64,000 nucleotides of DNA, taken from Burkholderia humptydooensis. GTDB lineage: Bacteria; Pseudomonadota; Gammaproteobacteria; Burkholderiales; Burkholderiaceae. A program made the translations under genes and the position numbers. Where the stretch lies: positions 3,286,001-3,350,000 of the forward strand of contig NZ_CP013380.1 of assembly GCF_001513745.1 (NCBI RefSeq), written 5' to 3'. The notes under the pieces are model-generated. The model saw only the letters and a list, made by a program, of their open reading frames with translations. It did no database searches and was not told the DNA's origin. Numbering within the stretch: the first letter of the stretch is position 1; the number at the start of each line of letters is the position of its first letter. Shown here piece by piece: positions 28,288-38,262 of this stretch.

Positions 28288-28754
28288 CAGTACCGCACGC
28301 CCTCGTGCGCAAGCAGCCAGCGCTTGACCTTCAGGAAGTAGCCTTCGTCGTCGTGGTTCGCGAATCCGCCGATCCCGCCCGACGCGACGACGCGGTGGCA
28401 CGGAATCACGAGCGGAAAATAGTTCGCCCCGCAGGCCTGGCCGACCGCGCGCGGCGCGCTGCCGATCTGCTTGGCGACCTGCCCGTAGGTCAGCACGATG
28501 CCGGGCGGAATCGCGCTGATCGCGCTCCACACCCGATGCTGGAACGGCGTGCCGACTTCGGCGAGCGGCAGGTCGAAACGCGCGGATGCGCGCTCGAAAT
28601 AGCGCTCGATCTGACGCGCCACCCGCTTCGCGAGCGCCGTGTCCGGCGCGACGCTCTTCATCGAATCAGGCAGATAGACGATCTCTCGCACGACCGACGC
28701 GTCGGTGCGGATGCCGACCTTGCCGAACGGCGCATCGATTACTGCGTTGAACAT
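28287..28754 (-). CDS. ogt: Methylated-DNA-protein cysteine methyltransferase
   Basis: 155 residues. It removes O6-alkyl groups from guanine onto its own cysteine. The acceptor motif is IPCHRVV, with the helix-turn-helix VLTYGQVAKQIG and arginine finger PRAVGQACGANYFPLV before it. It is the Ogt type, lacking an Ada methyl-phosphotriester domain. AGGAG precedes the ATG. It sits between queG and xerD in a minus-strand operon. Confidence 0.94.
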   Translation of the reverse strand: MFNAVIDAPFGKVGIRTDASVVREIVYLPDSMKSVAPDTALAKRVARQIERYFERASARFDLPLAEVGTPFQHRVWSAISAIPPGIVLTYGQVAKQIGSAPRAVGQACGANYFPLVIPCHRVVASGGIGGFANHDDEGYFLKVKRWLLAHEGVRY

Positions 28755-28834
28755 CGTTCTCTCCTGAAAGGGCGCGCCCACGCGATGCGCCGGCCGCCCG
28801 CCAAACCGTCACAAGCCGTCACTTTACGCCGCCT

Positions 28835-30064
28835 TCACGCGGCGCGCAGCGCCCATTCGACGTGCTCGCGCACGAGCGCGGACACGGACGGGTCGCCCAA
28901 ACGCGCGCGCAGCGCCGCAACGATCGCCGCGCGCGCGCCGGGCTCGATGCTGCCGGGCGCGGCGCGCAGCGCGTTGCCGAGGCCGACCGCGAGATTGCGC
29001 AGCCAGCGCTCGTAGCCGATCCGGCGAATCGCGCTGCCTTGCATCCGCTCGCCGAATTGCTCGGCAGTCCATTCGAACAGCTCGACGAGCGACGCGCGAT
29101 CGAGCCCGTGCCGCACGTCGAAATCGGCGACGGGCGCCGCCTGCGCAAACTTGTTCCACGGGCAGACGAGCTGGCAGTCGTCGCAGCCGTACACGCGATT
29201 GCCGATGAGCGGCCGCAGCGGCTCGGGGATGCTGCCGTGCAATTCGATCGTCAGATACGAGATGCAGCGCCGCGCGTCGACGCGGTACGGCGCGACGATC
29301 GCGCCCGTCGGGCATGCGCCGATGCAGCGCGTGCAACTGCCGCAATGCGCGCCGGGCGTCTCGGGCGCGGCGTCGGGCGACGTCTGCGCGTCGGTCGGCA
29401 GCGGCACGTCGACGTAAATCTCGCCGAGGAAGAAGAACGAGCCTGCGTCGCGCTGCAGCAGCAGCGTGTGCTTGCCGCGCCAGCCGGCGCCCGCCTTCTG
29501 CGCGAGCTCGACCTCGAGCACGGGCGCCGAATCGGTGAACACGCGGTGGCCGAACGCGCCGATCTCGGCTTCGATCCGCTCGGCGAGCGTCTGCAAGCGG
29601 TTGCGCAATACCTTGTGATAATCGCGGCCGCGCGCGTAGACGGACACGACGGCCGCCTGCGGATCGGCGACGCGCGCCGCCTCGCGCGCGCGCCAGTCGC
29701 GCCGCGCGGCCCCCGAATCGGGCGCGTCTTCGAGCGTTTCCGCGGGCAGATACGCGAGCCGCGCGGAGATCACGCGTCGCGTGCCGGCCACAAGTTCGGC
29801 CGGCCGCGCGCGTTTCATCCCATGTTTGGCCATATAATCCATCTCGCCGTGGCATCCGGCTTCCAGCCAGGCGGCGAGCCCTGCTTCGGCATCCGAGAGA
29901 TCGGTATCGCTGATGCCGATCGCCCCGAAACCCAATTCGCGCCCCCAGGACTTGATGCGCGACGCGAGCTCGGCGAGCTCGGCGCCGTCGAGGCGAGACG
30001 GCGCGGCGCGCCCGTCCTGCGAGGAGCGCGCATCCGCGACTGCGAGTTCCGGAATTTGGTCCAT
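28835..30064 (-). CDS. queG: Epoxyqueuosine reductase
   Basis: 409 residues. It is a cobalamin- and 4Fe-4S-dependent enzyme for the last step of queuosine formation in tRNA. The two ferredoxin clusters are CGSCTRCIGACPTGAI and CDDCQLVCPW. The N-terminal cobalamin-binding domain carries a ISARLAYLP-type segment. The C-terminal HEAT-like repeat is ARLGDPSVSALVREHVEWAL. It diverges from tsaE, with only 17 bp between the start codons, and heads the queG-ogt-xerD run. Confidence 0.94.
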   Translation of the reverse strand: MDQIPELAVADARSSQDGRAAPSRLDGAELAELASRIKSWGRELGFGAIGISDTDLSDAEAGLAAWLEAGCHGEMDYMAKHGMKRARPAELVAGTRRVISARLAYLPAETLEDAPDSGAARRDWRAREAARVADPQAAVVSVYARGRDYHKVLRNRLQTLAERIEAEIGAFGHRVFTDSAPVLEVELAQKAGAGWRGKHTLLLQRDAGSFFFLGEIYVDVPLPTDAQTSPDAAPETPGAHCGSCTRCIGACPTGAIVAPYRVDARRCISYLTIELHGSIPEPLRPLIGNRVYGCDDCQLVCPWNKFAQAAPVADFDVRHGLDRASLVELFEWTAEQFGERMQGSAIRRIGYERWLRNLAVGLGNALRAAPGSIEPGARAAIVAALRARLGDPSVSALVREHVEWALRAA

Positions 30065-30081
30065 TGCTCTATTTTACGAGA

Positions 30082-30636
30082 ATGCCCGAGCAGCCTAGCC
30101 ACGCGCATGCCGCGCCCCCCCTGCCCGCTCCGCTCGCCGAGCACACGCTCGCGCTCGCCGACGAAGCGGCGACGATCGCGTTCGCCGAACGCTTCGCGCA
30201 CGCGCTCGACGCGGTGCGCGGCGAACGCGCCGCCGCGCATGCGTTCGGCGGCCTGCAGATCCAGCTATACGGCGATCTCGGCGCGGGCAAGACGACGCTC
30301 GTGCGCGCGATGCTGCGCGGCCTCGGCCACGCGGGCCGCGTGAAGAGCCCGACCTACACGCTCGTCGAGCCGTATGCGCTCGCGCGTTCCGATGGGGAAC
30401 TCGAGGTCTATCACTTCGATCTGTACCGTTTTAGCGATCCGGCCGAATGGGCCGACGCAGGCTTTCGCGAGTATTTCAATTCCGGCGCGATCTGCGTCGT
30501 CGAATGGCCGCAACGGGCGGGCGCGCTCCTTGGCGTGCCGGATCTCGTGTTCTCGCTCGACGTGGACGGCGAAGGCCGCCTCCTCACCGCCCGGGCGTAC
30601 AGCGCATCAGGAAAGGCATGTCTCGAAAGATGTTGA
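30082..30636 (+). CDS. tsaE: tRNA threonylcarbamoyladenosine biosynthesis ATPase TsaE
   Basis: 184 residues. It is the P-loop ATPase of the TsaBDE complex that makes t6A37 on tRNA. Walker A is GDLGAGKTTLVRAML, the switch segment is SPTYTLVEPY, then YHFDLYRF and VVEWPQRAG. An N-terminal extension of about 30 residues is not conserved. The 3' end overlaps the amidase gene by 19 bp, a common tsaE-ami arrangement. Confidence 0.95.
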   Translation: MPEQPSHAHAAPPLPAPLAEHTLALADEAATIAFAERFAHALDAVRGERAAAHAFGGLQIQLYGDLGAGKTTLVRAMLRGLGHAGRVKSPTYTLVEPYALARSDGELEVYHFDLYRFSDPAEWADAGFREYFNSGAICVVEWPQRAGALLGVPDLVFSLDVDGEGRLLTARAYSASGKACLERC

Positions 30637-32186
30637 TCAAACCGTTCCGCTCGATCGAATCGGCGGCCACCGCGATCCATAACTGGCGACGCCGGCAGAT
30701 CCTGCGCGCCGGCGCGTCGACGCTCGTGCTCGGGCTCGCGCTGCCGCGCCTCGCGCACGCGAGCTCGGTGCTCGGCGTGCGCGTGTGGCCCGCGCGCGAC
30801 TACACGCGCGTGACGATCGAATCGGACCAGCCGCTGCAGAACACCCAGCAGTTGCTGCAGGGTCCGGACCGGCTCGTCGTCGACCTGAACGGCCTCGAGC
30901 TCGACCAGGCGCTGCGCGACCTCGTATCGAAGATCGCGCCGAACGATCCGCAGATCCAGTCGGTGCGGGTCGGCCAGTATCAGCCGCACGTCGTGCGGAT
31001 GGTATTCGACCTGAAGGGCTCGGTGAAGCCGCAGGTGTTCACGCTGCCGCCCGTCGGCACCTACAAGTACCGGCTCGTGTTCGACCTGTATCCGGCCGTC
31101 GCGCCCGATCCGCTGTCCGACCTGATCGCGCAGACGGAGCGCAAGGAACAGCAGTTGAACGATACGCTGCGCGCGCAGCAGGCGCAGCCGCCGACGGCCG
31201 CGCTCAACGGCCCGACCGCCGCGCCGCCCGCCGCGGCCGACAACAGCGATGCGTTCTTCCAGCGCTTCGCGCAGAACAACCCGCCGGCCGCGCACTCGAC
31301 GCGGCCAGCGCCCGCCTCACCCGCCAATCCGCCCGTCGCTCAGGCGACGCCGCCCGCCGCGCCGCCGCGGCCCGCGGTCAAGCCGCCGCCCGTCATCGCG
31401 CGCAGGAACGACGACGACGATTCGGGCGACGCCGACACCTACGCGTTCACCGCGCCGAAATCGGGCCGCGGCACCGTGCGCCTCTTGACGGTCGCGATCG
31501 ACCCGGGCCACGGCGGCGAGGACCCGGGCGCGATCGGCGGCGGCGGCACGTACGAGAAGCACATCGCGCTCGACATCGCGAAGAAGCTGCGCGCGAAGAT
31601 CGACGCCGCGCCGAACATGCGCGCGATGATGACGCGCGACGCCGATTTCTTCGTGCCGCTGAACGTGCGCGTGCAGAAGGCGCGGCGCGTCGGCGCGGAT
31701 CTGTTCGTGTCGATCCACGCGGACGCGTTCACGACGCCGTCGGCTCGCGGCTCGTCGGTGTTCGCGCTGTCGGACCACGGCGCGTCGAGCGCGGCCGCGC
31801 GCTGGCTCGCGAACAAGGAGAACTCGTCGGACCTGATCGGCGGGATCAACATCAAGACGCAGGACGTCGCGGTGAATCGCGCGCTCTTCGACATGTCGAC
31901 GACCGCGCAGATCCGCGATTCGCTGCGCTACGGCAACTACGTGCTGCGCGAAGTCGGCGGCATCAACAAGCTGCACAAGGGCTCGGTCGAGCAGGCGGGG
32001 TTCGCGGTGCTGAAGGCGCCCGACATTCCGTCGATCCTCGTCGAGACCGCGTTCATCAGCAATCCGGACGAAGAGCGCCGGCTGAACGACGACGCGTATC
32101 GCGACCAGATGGCCGATGCGATCTTGCGCGGGATCAAGCGCTATTTCGCGGCGAATCCGCCGCTCGCGAAGAGCCGGATGACGTAA
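30618..32186 (+). CDS. amiC: N-acetylmuramoyl-L-alanine amidase, AmiC type, Tat-exported
   Basis: 522 residues. It cleaves the peptide from peptidoglycan glycan during cell separation. The N-terminus has a twin-arginine signal (WRRRQILRAG, hydrophobic core, LAHA cleavage site), as known for E. coli AmiC. Residues about 50-165 form the AMIN targeting domain. A Pro/Ala-rich linker (about 190-280) follows, then the Amidase_3 domain: DPGHGGEDPGA with the first zinc His, a Glu in the EKHIAL segment, SIHADAF and the final ETAFISN. It overlaps tsaE. Confidence 0.94.
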   Translation: MSRKMLIKPFRSIESAATAIHNWRRRQILRAGASTLVLGLALPRLAHASSVLGVRVWPARDYTRVTIESDQPLQNTQQLLQGPDRLVVDLNGLELDQALRDLVSKIAPNDPQIQSVRVGQYQPHVVRMVFDLKGSVKPQVFTLPPVGTYKYRLVFDLYPAVAPDPLSDLIAQTERKEQQLNDTLRAQQAQPPTAALNGPTAAPPAAADNSDAFFQRFAQNNPPAAHSTRPAPASPANPPVAQATPPAAPPRPAVKPPPVIARRNDDDDSGDADTYAFTAPKSGRGTVRLLTVAIDPGHGGEDPGAIGGGGTYEKHIALDIAKKLRAKIDAAPNMRAMMTRDADFFVPLNVRVQKARRVGADLFVSIHADAFTTPSARGSSVFALSDHGASSAAARWLANKENSSDLIGGINIKTQDVAVNRALFDMSTTAQIRDSLRYGNYVLREVGGINKLHKGSVEQAGFAVLKAPDIPSILVETAFISNPDEERRLNDDAYRDQMADAILRGIKRYFAANPPLAKSRMT

Positions 32187-32269
32187 CCGCGCGAGCGCGG
32201 CGCGGCCGCCGCGCCCGAGTTTCCGCCTTCCGGCTCGCGCGCTCGCCGTAGCCGAACCCCGCCCCGCCA

Positions 32270-33154
32270 TCACGACGCGGCCGCGAAAAACCGCCGCGCG
32301 ACGCGATCGCCGAACACGTTGACCGCGAGCCCCGCCATCACGAGCGCGGCGCCCGCGAGCTGCGCGGGCGTCAGCCGCTCGCCGAGCAGCAGCGCCGAGG
32401 ACGCCAGGCCGACGATCGGCACGAGCAGCGAGAACGGCGCGACCTGCCCGGCCGGATAGCGCGACAGCAGCCGGCTCCACAGCCCGTAACCGAGCAGCGT
32501 CGCGACGAACGCGAGATAGACGATGGCGAAGATCGACGCGCCCGAGAGCGACGTCAGCGCGGCCTCGATCCGCCGCGGCCCCTCGAACCAGTACGACAGC
32601 GTGAAGAACGGCACCGGGGGCACGAGGCTCGCCCACACGACGAGCGACACGAGATCGACCTTGCCGACCTTCTTCGTCACGACGTTGCCGAGCGCCCAGA
32701 GCGCCGCCGCGCCGATCGTCAGCAGAAAGCCCGCGAGCGTCATGCCGCGGCCGCCCTGCACGGCGATCGCGACAAGGCCGGCCGCGGCGATCGCGAGGCC
32801 CGCGAGATTGCGCGCGCGCAGTCGCTCGCCGAGCACGAGCATCGCGAAGAAGAGCGTGAAGAACGCCTGCGCCTGCAGCACGAGCGACGCGAGCCCGGCC
32901 GGCATGCCGACATACATCGCGGAAAAGAGGAACACGAACTGGCCGAGCAGGATCGTCGAGCCGTACAGCGCGAGCAGCCGCCACGGAATCTGCGGGCGGC
33001 GCACGAAGAACACCGCGGGCACCGCCGCGAGCAGGAAGCGCAGCCCGCCGAGCAGCATCGGCGGCACGCCGTGCAGCCCGACCTTGATCACGACGAAGTT
33101 CACGCCCCACGCCAGGATCACCACCAGCGCCAGCAACAGGTCTTTCGGGGCCAT
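32270..33154 (-). CDS. EamA-family DMT transporter
   Basis: 294 residues with ten predicted membrane helices in two EamA repeats (starting LVVILAWGVNFVVIKVGL and GAAALWALGNVVTKKVG). The drug/metabolite transporter superfamily exports amino acids and other small metabolites. The LLLGERLTPAQLAGAALV segment is like E. coli EamA. Substrate not evident. GAGGAG precedes the ATG. Convergent with the amidase gene and divergent from the pirin gene. Confidence 0.88.
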   Translation of the reverse strand: MAPKDLLLALVVILAWGVNFVVIKVGLHGVPPMLLGGLRFLLAAVPAVFFVRRPQIPWRLLALYGSTILLGQFVFLFSAMYVGMPAGLASLVLQAQAFFTLFFAMLVLGERLRARNLAGLAIAAAGLVAIAVQGGRGMTLAGFLLTIGAAALWALGNVVTKKVGKVDLVSLVVWASLVPPVPFFTLSYWFEGPRRIEAALTSLSGASIFAIVYLAFVATLLGYGLWSRLLSRYPAGQVAPFSLLVPIVGLASSALLLGERLTPAQLAGAALVMAGLAVNVFGDRVARRFFAAAS

Positions 33155-33333
33155 CGTCGTCTCCTCGGTCTTTTTCGCGCGAACCGCCGAGTCTACCGGC
33201 GTTTCGCGAAGCGTGCAGCCCGCCCCGCGCGCCGCGAGCGCGCGCCGCCGCATCGGCCGGGACGCCGTTACAATGGGCCGCATATCCCGCATCCGTCACG
33301 CGAACGCGTCGAGCGTTCCGGACGCCTCCAGCC

Positions 33334-34215
33334 ATGACCGACTCGATCAAAGCCATCCTGAAGCCGCACGTGCGCGACATCGGCAACCTGACCGTGCGCC
33401 GCACGCTGCCCGCGCTCGCCGAGCGCACCGTCGGCCCGTTCATCTTCTTCGATCACATGGGCCCCGCCGTGCAGCCGGCGGGCGTGGGCCTCGACGTGCG
33501 TCCGCATCCGCACATCGGCCTCGCGACCGTCACCTATCTGTTCGACGGCGCGATCATGCACCGCGACAGCCTCGGCTCGGTGCAGAAGATCGTGCCGGGC
33601 GACGTCAACTGGATGACGGCCGGACGCGGGATCGTCCATTCGGAGCGCACGCCGGACGACGCGCGCGCGAGCGGGCAGACCGTGCACGGCATCCAGACCT
33701 GGGTCGCGCTGCCGCGCGCGGACGAGGCGCGCGAGCCGTCGTTCGAGCACCACGCGGCCGCGACGCTGCCGAAGCTCGAGCGCGACGGCGTCGCGCTGAC
33801 GGTGATCGCGGGCGACGCGTTCGGCGTGCGCTCGCCCGTCACGACGTTCTCGCGCACGCTGTACGCCGCCGCCGTGTTCACGGCGGGCGCCGCGCTCGCG
33901 CTCGACGCCGATCACGAAGAGCGCGCGGTCTATCTCGTCGACGGCGACCTGACGATCGACGGCGCGCCGCTCGAGGCCGCGCGGATGGCGGTGCTCGCGC
34001 CGGGCGCGCAGGTCGCGCTCGCGAGCGCGCGCGGCGCGCGCGCGATGCTGCTCGGCGGCGACAAGCTCGACGGCGAACGCTTCATCGAATGGAATTTCGT
34101 CGCGAGCGCGCGCGACGCGATCGAGCGCGCGAAGCGCGCCTGGGCGGCGCAGCAGATGGGGAGGGTACCCGGCGAAACCGACTGGATTCCGTTTCCGGAG
34201 CGCCGCGCGCATTGA
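33334..34215 (+). CDS. Pirin-family bicupin protein
   Basis: 293 residues. The N-terminal pirin cupin has the metal-site segments DVRPHPHIGLATVTYLFDG and the later H and E in MTAGRGIVHSERTPDD. The C-terminal cupin (Pirin_C) is ERAVYLVDGDLTIDG and so on. Some members have quercetinase activity, others are regulators. The role here is open. 53 bp ahead of cnoX and probably co-transcribed. Confidence 0.88.
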   Translation: MTDSIKAILKPHVRDIGNLTVRRTLPALAERTVGPFIFFDHMGPAVQPAGVGLDVRPHPHIGLATVTYLFDGAIMHRDSLGSVQKIVPGDVNWMTAGRGIVHSERTPDDARASGQTVHGIQTWVALPRADEAREPSFEHHAAATLPKLERDGVALTVIAGDAFGVRSPVTTFSRTLYAAAVFTAGAALALDADHEERAVYLVDGDLTIDGAPLEAARMAVLAPGAQVALASARGARAMLLGGDKLDGERFIEWNFVASARDAIERAKRAWAAQQMGRVPGETDWIPFPERRAH

Positions 34216-34268
34216 AAAACCGCCCGCGCACCCTCATTGTGCATTCATCCAACACCGACGAGGACGCC

Positions 34269-35117
34269 ATGGACACCACGCTCGCTACTTTCGAACGCGA
34301 CGTCATCGACGCATCGCTTGCCGCCCCCGTGCTGGTCGACTTCTGGGCGCCCTGGTGCGGCCCGTGCAAGACGCTCGGCCCGCTGCTCGAGAAGCTCGAG
34401 CAGGAGTACGAGGGCCGCTGGAAGCTCGTGAAGGTCAACGTCGACGAGAATCAGGAGCTCGCCGCGCACTTCCAGACGCGCAGCATTCCGCACGTGATCG
34501 CATTCGCGGGCGGGCGGCCGGTCGACCAGTTCGTCGGCGTGCTGCCCGAAGGACAACTGCGCGCGTTCCTCGACCGCCTCGTGCCCGCGCCCGACGAAGC
34601 CGAGCGGCACGCCGCGCAGGCCGCGCTCGCCGACGAGCGGATCGACGACGCGCTGTCGCACCTCGAGAACGCGCTCGCGCTGAACCCCGGCTACGACGAG
34701 GCGCGCCTCGATCTGGTCGAGCTGCTGCTCGCGCTGAACCGGATCGACGACGCCCGCGCGGAGGCCGCGCGCCTGTCGCCGCAGACGACGGGCGGCGCCG
34801 ACGCGCGCTACCAGGCGATCAAGACGCGCTTCGACGCACTCGATGCAACGGCCGACCTGCCGCCGACCGACGCGCTCGAAGCGCGGATCGCAAGCGACCC
34901 CGCCGATCTCGACGCGCGCTTCGATCTCGCGCAGAGCCTGATCGCGCGACGCGCTTACGAAGGCGCGCTCGAGCAGTTGCTGGAGATCGTCCGGCGCGAC
35001 CGGACGTTCGGCGACGACGTCGGCCGCAAGACGATGATTTCGGTGTTCGAGCTCGCGGCGGACCAGCCCGAGCTCGTGTCCGCGTGGCGGCGCAAGCTGA
35101 GCGCGGCGCTGAACTGA
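34269..35117 (+). CDS. cnoX: Chaperedoxin CnoX/YbbN (thioredoxin-TPR protein)
   Basis: 282 residues. An N-terminal thioredoxin domain (1-107) is followed by TPR-like helices to the end, the same layout as E. coli CnoX, which protects clients from oxidative aggregation and hands them to chaperonins. Here the active-site motif is a full WCGPC (C30, C33), unlike the E. coli protein, which lacks a classic CxxC pair. A redox-active role is therefore possible. It follows the pirin gene. A terminator lies at 35186. Confidence 0.9.
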   Translation: MDTTLATFERDVIDASLAAPVLVDFWAPWCGPCKTLGPLLEKLEQEYEGRWKLVKVNVDENQELAAHFQTRSIPHVIAFAGGRPVDQFVGVLPEGQLRAFLDRLVPAPDEAERHAAQAALADERIDDALSHLENALALNPGYDEARLDLVELLLALNRIDDARAEAARLSPQTTGGADARYQAIKTRFDALDATADLPPTDALEARIASDPADLDARFDLAQSLIARRAYEGALEQLLEIVRRDRTFGDDVGRKTMISVFELAADQPELVSAWRRKLSAALN

Positions 35118-35185
35118 CGACCCGACGCCCGACGAACGGACGACGACGGGCTCAGGCCGGAGCGGCCATGCGGCAGGCGCGCGCA

Positions 35186-35206
35186 TGGCGCGTGCGCCAC
35201 TTTTTT
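35186..35206 (+). terminator. Probable terminator after cnoX
   Basis: Short stem TGGCG (35186-35190) and CGCCA (35195-35199), loop CGTG, then C and six T. The stem is only five pairs but GC-rich, and the T-run is clear. Confidence 0.6.
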
Positions 35207-35240
35207 CTTTCGCCGCGATTGCACGGCGGCCGCGCCGGCG

Positions 35241-36107
35241 TTACCGCCCCGCCCGCGCGGCGAGCGCGCGCAGAGCATGCGCGGCCGCCGCGAACCCGAA
35301 GCTCGCGGTCACGCACACGCTCGAGCCGAAGCCCGCGCAATTGAGCCCGGTGGGCCCCGGCGCCTGCGCGTCGGTTGCCGTGTGCAGCGCGACGTCGTCG
35401 ACGTCGCACACGGCCGCCTCCGGGTAGATCAGCGGCTCGTCCGAGTAGACGGCACTCACCTTGAATTTCGCTTTCGGCCCGCGCGGAAAGCCGTGCTGCT
35501 TGCGCAACTGCGCGCGCACCTTCGACAGCAGCGGGTCCTGGATCGTCTGCGCGAGGTCGTCGATCCGGATGCGGGTCGGATCGAGCTGGCCGCCCGCGCC
35601 GCCGACCGTCACGAGCGGCTGCCCGCGCGCGACGCACCACGCGATCAGCGCGACCTTCGTGCGCGCGCTGTCGATCGCGTCGACGATGTAATCGAAGCCG
35701 CCGCCGAGCAGTGCATCGAGATTGTCCGGCTCGACGAAATCCTCGATCTTCACGACGCGGCACGCCGGATCGATGAGCGCGATCCGCTCGGCCATCGCGT
35801 CGACCTTCGGCTTGCCGTAGTTGCCGTCGAGCGCGTGGATCTGCCGGTTCGTGTTGCTTTCGGCGACGTTGTCGAGATCGATCAGGGTCAGTTCGCCGAC
35901 GGCGCTGCGCGCAAGCGCCTCGGCCGCCCACGAGCCGACGCCGCCGATGCCGACCACGGCGACGCGCGCGCGCTCGAACGCGGCGAGTGCGTCGGCGCCG
36001 TAGAGCCGCGCGACGCCGCCGAAGCGTCGCGCGCGATCCGCGTCAAGCTGTCCGGATGGCTGCGGAGTAACATCGTGATGCGTCGCAATGGCGTCGGTAC
36101 GAGACAT
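35241..36107 (-). CDS. tcdA: tRNA threonylcarbamoyladenosine dehydratase TcdA
   Basis: 288 residues of the ThiF/MoeB/E1-like family. It dehydrates t6A37 to the cyclic form (ct6A) with ATP. The nucleotide motif [19 protein letters not shown] is followed by the [14 protein letters not shown] core. [19 protein letters not shown] distinguishes TcdA from MoeB/ThiF. The start MSRTDAI was chosen over a longer frame that would reach into pdxH. Divergent from pdxH. Confidence 0.92.
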   Translation of the reverse strand: MSRTDAIATHHDVTPQPSGQLDADRARRFGGVARLYGADALAAFERARVAVVGIGGVGSWAAEALARSAVGELTLIDLDNVAESNTNRQIHALDGNYGKPKVDAMAERIALIDPACRVVKIEDFVEPDNLDALLGGGFDYIVDAIDSARTKVALIAWCVARGQPLVTVGGAGGQLDPTRIRIDDLAQTIQDPLLSKVRAQLRKQHGFPRGPKAKFKVSAVYSDEPLIYPEAAVCDVDDVALHTATDAQAPGPTGLNCAGFGSSVCVTASFGFAAAAHALRALAARAGR

Positions 36108-36240
36108 ACAAGCTGAACGAAAGGCAACGGATAGCCCGCTATTTTGCCTGATCGGCCGACGGCAAACACGCACCGAACCGCTGCAACGCAGGTTTTTTCC
36201 ACCTTCGTTATACTGGCCCCGATTGAGCGCCCGCACACCG

Positions 36241-36885
36241 ATGACGACACTTGCCGATCTCCGCACCAACTATTCCCGCGCGTCGCTCGACGCAGCGGAC
36301 GTGAACCCGAATCCGTTCGTCCAGTTCGACGTCTGGTTCAAGGAAGCGCTCAGCGCGCAGTTGCCCGAGCCCAACACGATGACGCTCGCGACCGTCGACG
36401 AATCCGGCCGGCCGTCCGCGCGGGTCGTGCTCATCAAGGGCGTCGACGAGCGCGGCTTCGTGTTCTTCACGAACTACGAGAGCCGCAAGGGGCGCGAGCT
36501 CGCGCACAACCCGAACGCGGCGCTGCTCTTCTACTGGATCGAGCTCGAGCGGCAGGTCCGCATCGAGGGGCGCATCGAAAAGACGAGCGAAGAGGAAAGC
36601 GACCGGTATTTCGCGTCGCGGCCGCTCGGCTCGCGGATCGGCGCATGGGCGTCCGAGCAGAGCGCGGTGATCGAGAGCCGCGCGCTGCTCGAGGCGCGCG
36701 AGAAGGACATCAGCGCGCGCTTCGGCGAAAATCCGCCGCGCCCGCCGCACTGGGGCGGCTACCGTCTCGTGCCGAGCGCGATCGAATTCTGGCAGGGCCG
36801 CCCGTCGCGGCTCCACGACCGCCTGCTGTACGTGCGCGATCCCGCGTCGGAGAGCGGCTGGAAGATCTCGCGCCTCGCGCCGTAA
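36241..36885 (+). CDS. pdxH: Pyridoxamine 5'-phosphate oxidase
   Basis: 214 residues. It is an FMN enzyme oxidising pyridoxine or pyridoxamine 5'-phosphate to [24 protein letters not shown] (FMN site) and [14 protein letters not shown] are followed by [26 protein letters not shown] at the C-terminus, all family signatures. A TATACT at 36209-36214 in an AT-rich patch upstream may be its -10 element. Confidence 0.96.
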   Translation: MTTLADLRTNYSRASLDAADVNPNPFVQFDVWFKEALSAQLPEPNTMTLATVDESGRPSARVVLIKGVDERGFVFFTNYESRKGRELAHNPNAALLFYWIELERQVRIEGRIEKTSEEESDRYFASRPLGSRIGAWASEQSAVIESRALLEAREKDISARFGENPPRPPHWGGYRLVPSAIEFWQGRPSRLHDRLLYVRDPASESGWKISRLAP

Positions 36886-37015
36886 CGCGCCGCGCGCCCG
36901 CACCCGCCCTGCCCGCGTTTCGTTTTTGCTCGCGGGCGGCCGCCGTCCCCGCACGCCGGCCGCCCGCCCGACAACCTGGCGGTATTTCGTTTCAACGAAC
37001 AAAAGGGGATTCCAA

Positions 37016-38236
37016 ATGTTCTGGGAAAAGAAACTGGCACAGTGGGCGGACGAAGTACGGGAGAAGTCGAACATACCGGCGCGCCTCGTCCTCTGGAACG
37101 GACAGCAACTCGACTTCGGCACGTTCGCGGCGCCGCAGGTGACGCTGAAGGTCAACAGCGCGTCCGCGCTGCCGCTGCTGCTCGAGCCGAGCCTCGACAA
37201 CCTCGGCGAGGCGTACGTGAAGGGCAAGATCGACATCGAAGGCAAGCTCGCCGACATCATCAACATCAGCTATTCGCTCGCGCGCAGCACGGTGACGAGC
37301 GCGAGCAAGCTCGCGCGCGTGAAGCGCTACTTCAATCACTCGAAGAGCTCCGACCGGAAAGCGATCCAGTATCACTACGACGTGTCGAACGAGTTCTACG
37401 CGCTGTGGCTCGACGAGAACATGGTCTATTCGTGCGCGTACTTCGAGAACGGCGACGAAGACCTCGGCACCGCGCAGATCAAGAAGATCGACCACATCCT
37501 CACGAAGATCGGCGTGCAGCCCGGCCAGCGCCTGCTCGACATCGGCTGCGGCTGGGGCGCGCTCGTGCTGCGCGCGGCGGGCAAGTTCGGCGCGCGCTGC
37601 GTCGGCGTCACGCTGTCGCAAAACCAGTTCGAGCTCGCGACCGAGCGCGTGAAGCGCGCGGGCCTCGAGGACCGGATCGAGATCAGGCTGCAGGACTATC
37701 GCGAGATCGACGGCCAGTTCGACCGGATCACGAGCGTCGGGATGTTCGAGCACGTCGGCCGCAAGAACCTGCCGCTCTACTTCTCGCGAATCCGCGAGCT
37801 GCTCGCCGACGACGGCATTGCGATGAACCACGGCATCACGTCGACCGACGCGGAAAGCGGCGAGACGGCGCTCGGCGGCGGCGAATTCATCGACCGCTAC
37901 GTGTTCCCGGACGGCGAGCTGCCGCACATCAGCCTCGCGCTCGAGGCGGCGCAGCGCGGCGGGCTCGAGGCGGTTGACGTCGAGAGCCTGCGACGGCACT
38001 ATGCGCGCACGCTCGACATCTGGACCGAGAACTTCGAGGCGAAGGCCGAGGAAGCCAGAAAGCTCGTCGACGACGAAAAATTCCGCATCTGGCGCGTGTA
38101 TCTGGCCGGCTGCGCGTATGCATTCGAGCACGACGACGTGTCGATCTTCCAGATCGTGTGCCGCAAGGCCGGGCAGAGCGCGAAAACGCTGCCGTGGTCG
38201 CGGCGCTACATGTACGAACACACGCTGCCGCGCTGA
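37016..38236 (+). CDS. cfa: Cyclopropane-fatty-acyl-phospholipid synthase
   Basis: 406 residues. It adds a methylene group from SAM across double bonds of membrane phospholipid chains. The N-terminal lipid-binding half is about 1-115. The C-terminal methyltransferase half has HYDVSNEFYALWLDENMVYSC, the SAM loop DIGCGWGAL, and GMFEHVG with the catalytic Glu. AAGGGGATT lies before the ATG. It follows pdxH by 130 bp on the same strand. Confidence 0.93.
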   Translation: MFWEKKLAQWADEVREKSNIPARLVLWNGQQLDFGTFAAPQVTLKVNSASALPLLLEPSLDNLGEAYVKGKIDIEGKLADIINISYSLARSTVTSASKLARVKRYFNHSKSSDRKAIQYHYDVSNEFYALWLDENMVYSCAYFENGDEDLGTAQIKKIDHILTKIGVQPGQRLLDIGCGWGALVLRAAGKFGARCVGVTLSQNQFELATERVKRAGLEDRIEIRLQDYREIDGQFDRITSVGMFEHVGRKNLPLYFSRIRELLADDGIAMNHGITSTDAESGETALGGGEFIDRYVFPDGELPHISLALEAAQRGGLEAVDVESLRRHYARTLDIWTENFEAKAEEARKLVDDEKFRIWRVYLAGCAYAFEHDDVSIFQIVCRKAGQSAKTLPWSRRYMYEHTLPR

Positions 38237-38262
38237 CGGGCGGCGCCTTTTTGCGATGACGG

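Noticed and set aside
31317..33443. A 708-codon open frame on the minus strand across the amidase and DMT-transporter genes
   Set aside because: It is the antisense or off-frame shadow of two clear genes. Its translation is an Arg/Ala-rich sequence without domain similarity, as expected from GC-rich codon bias.
36209..36214. TATACT as a firm pdxH promoter
   Set aside because: No acceptable -35 element lies 16-18 bp upstream, so it is only mentioned in the pdxH entry.
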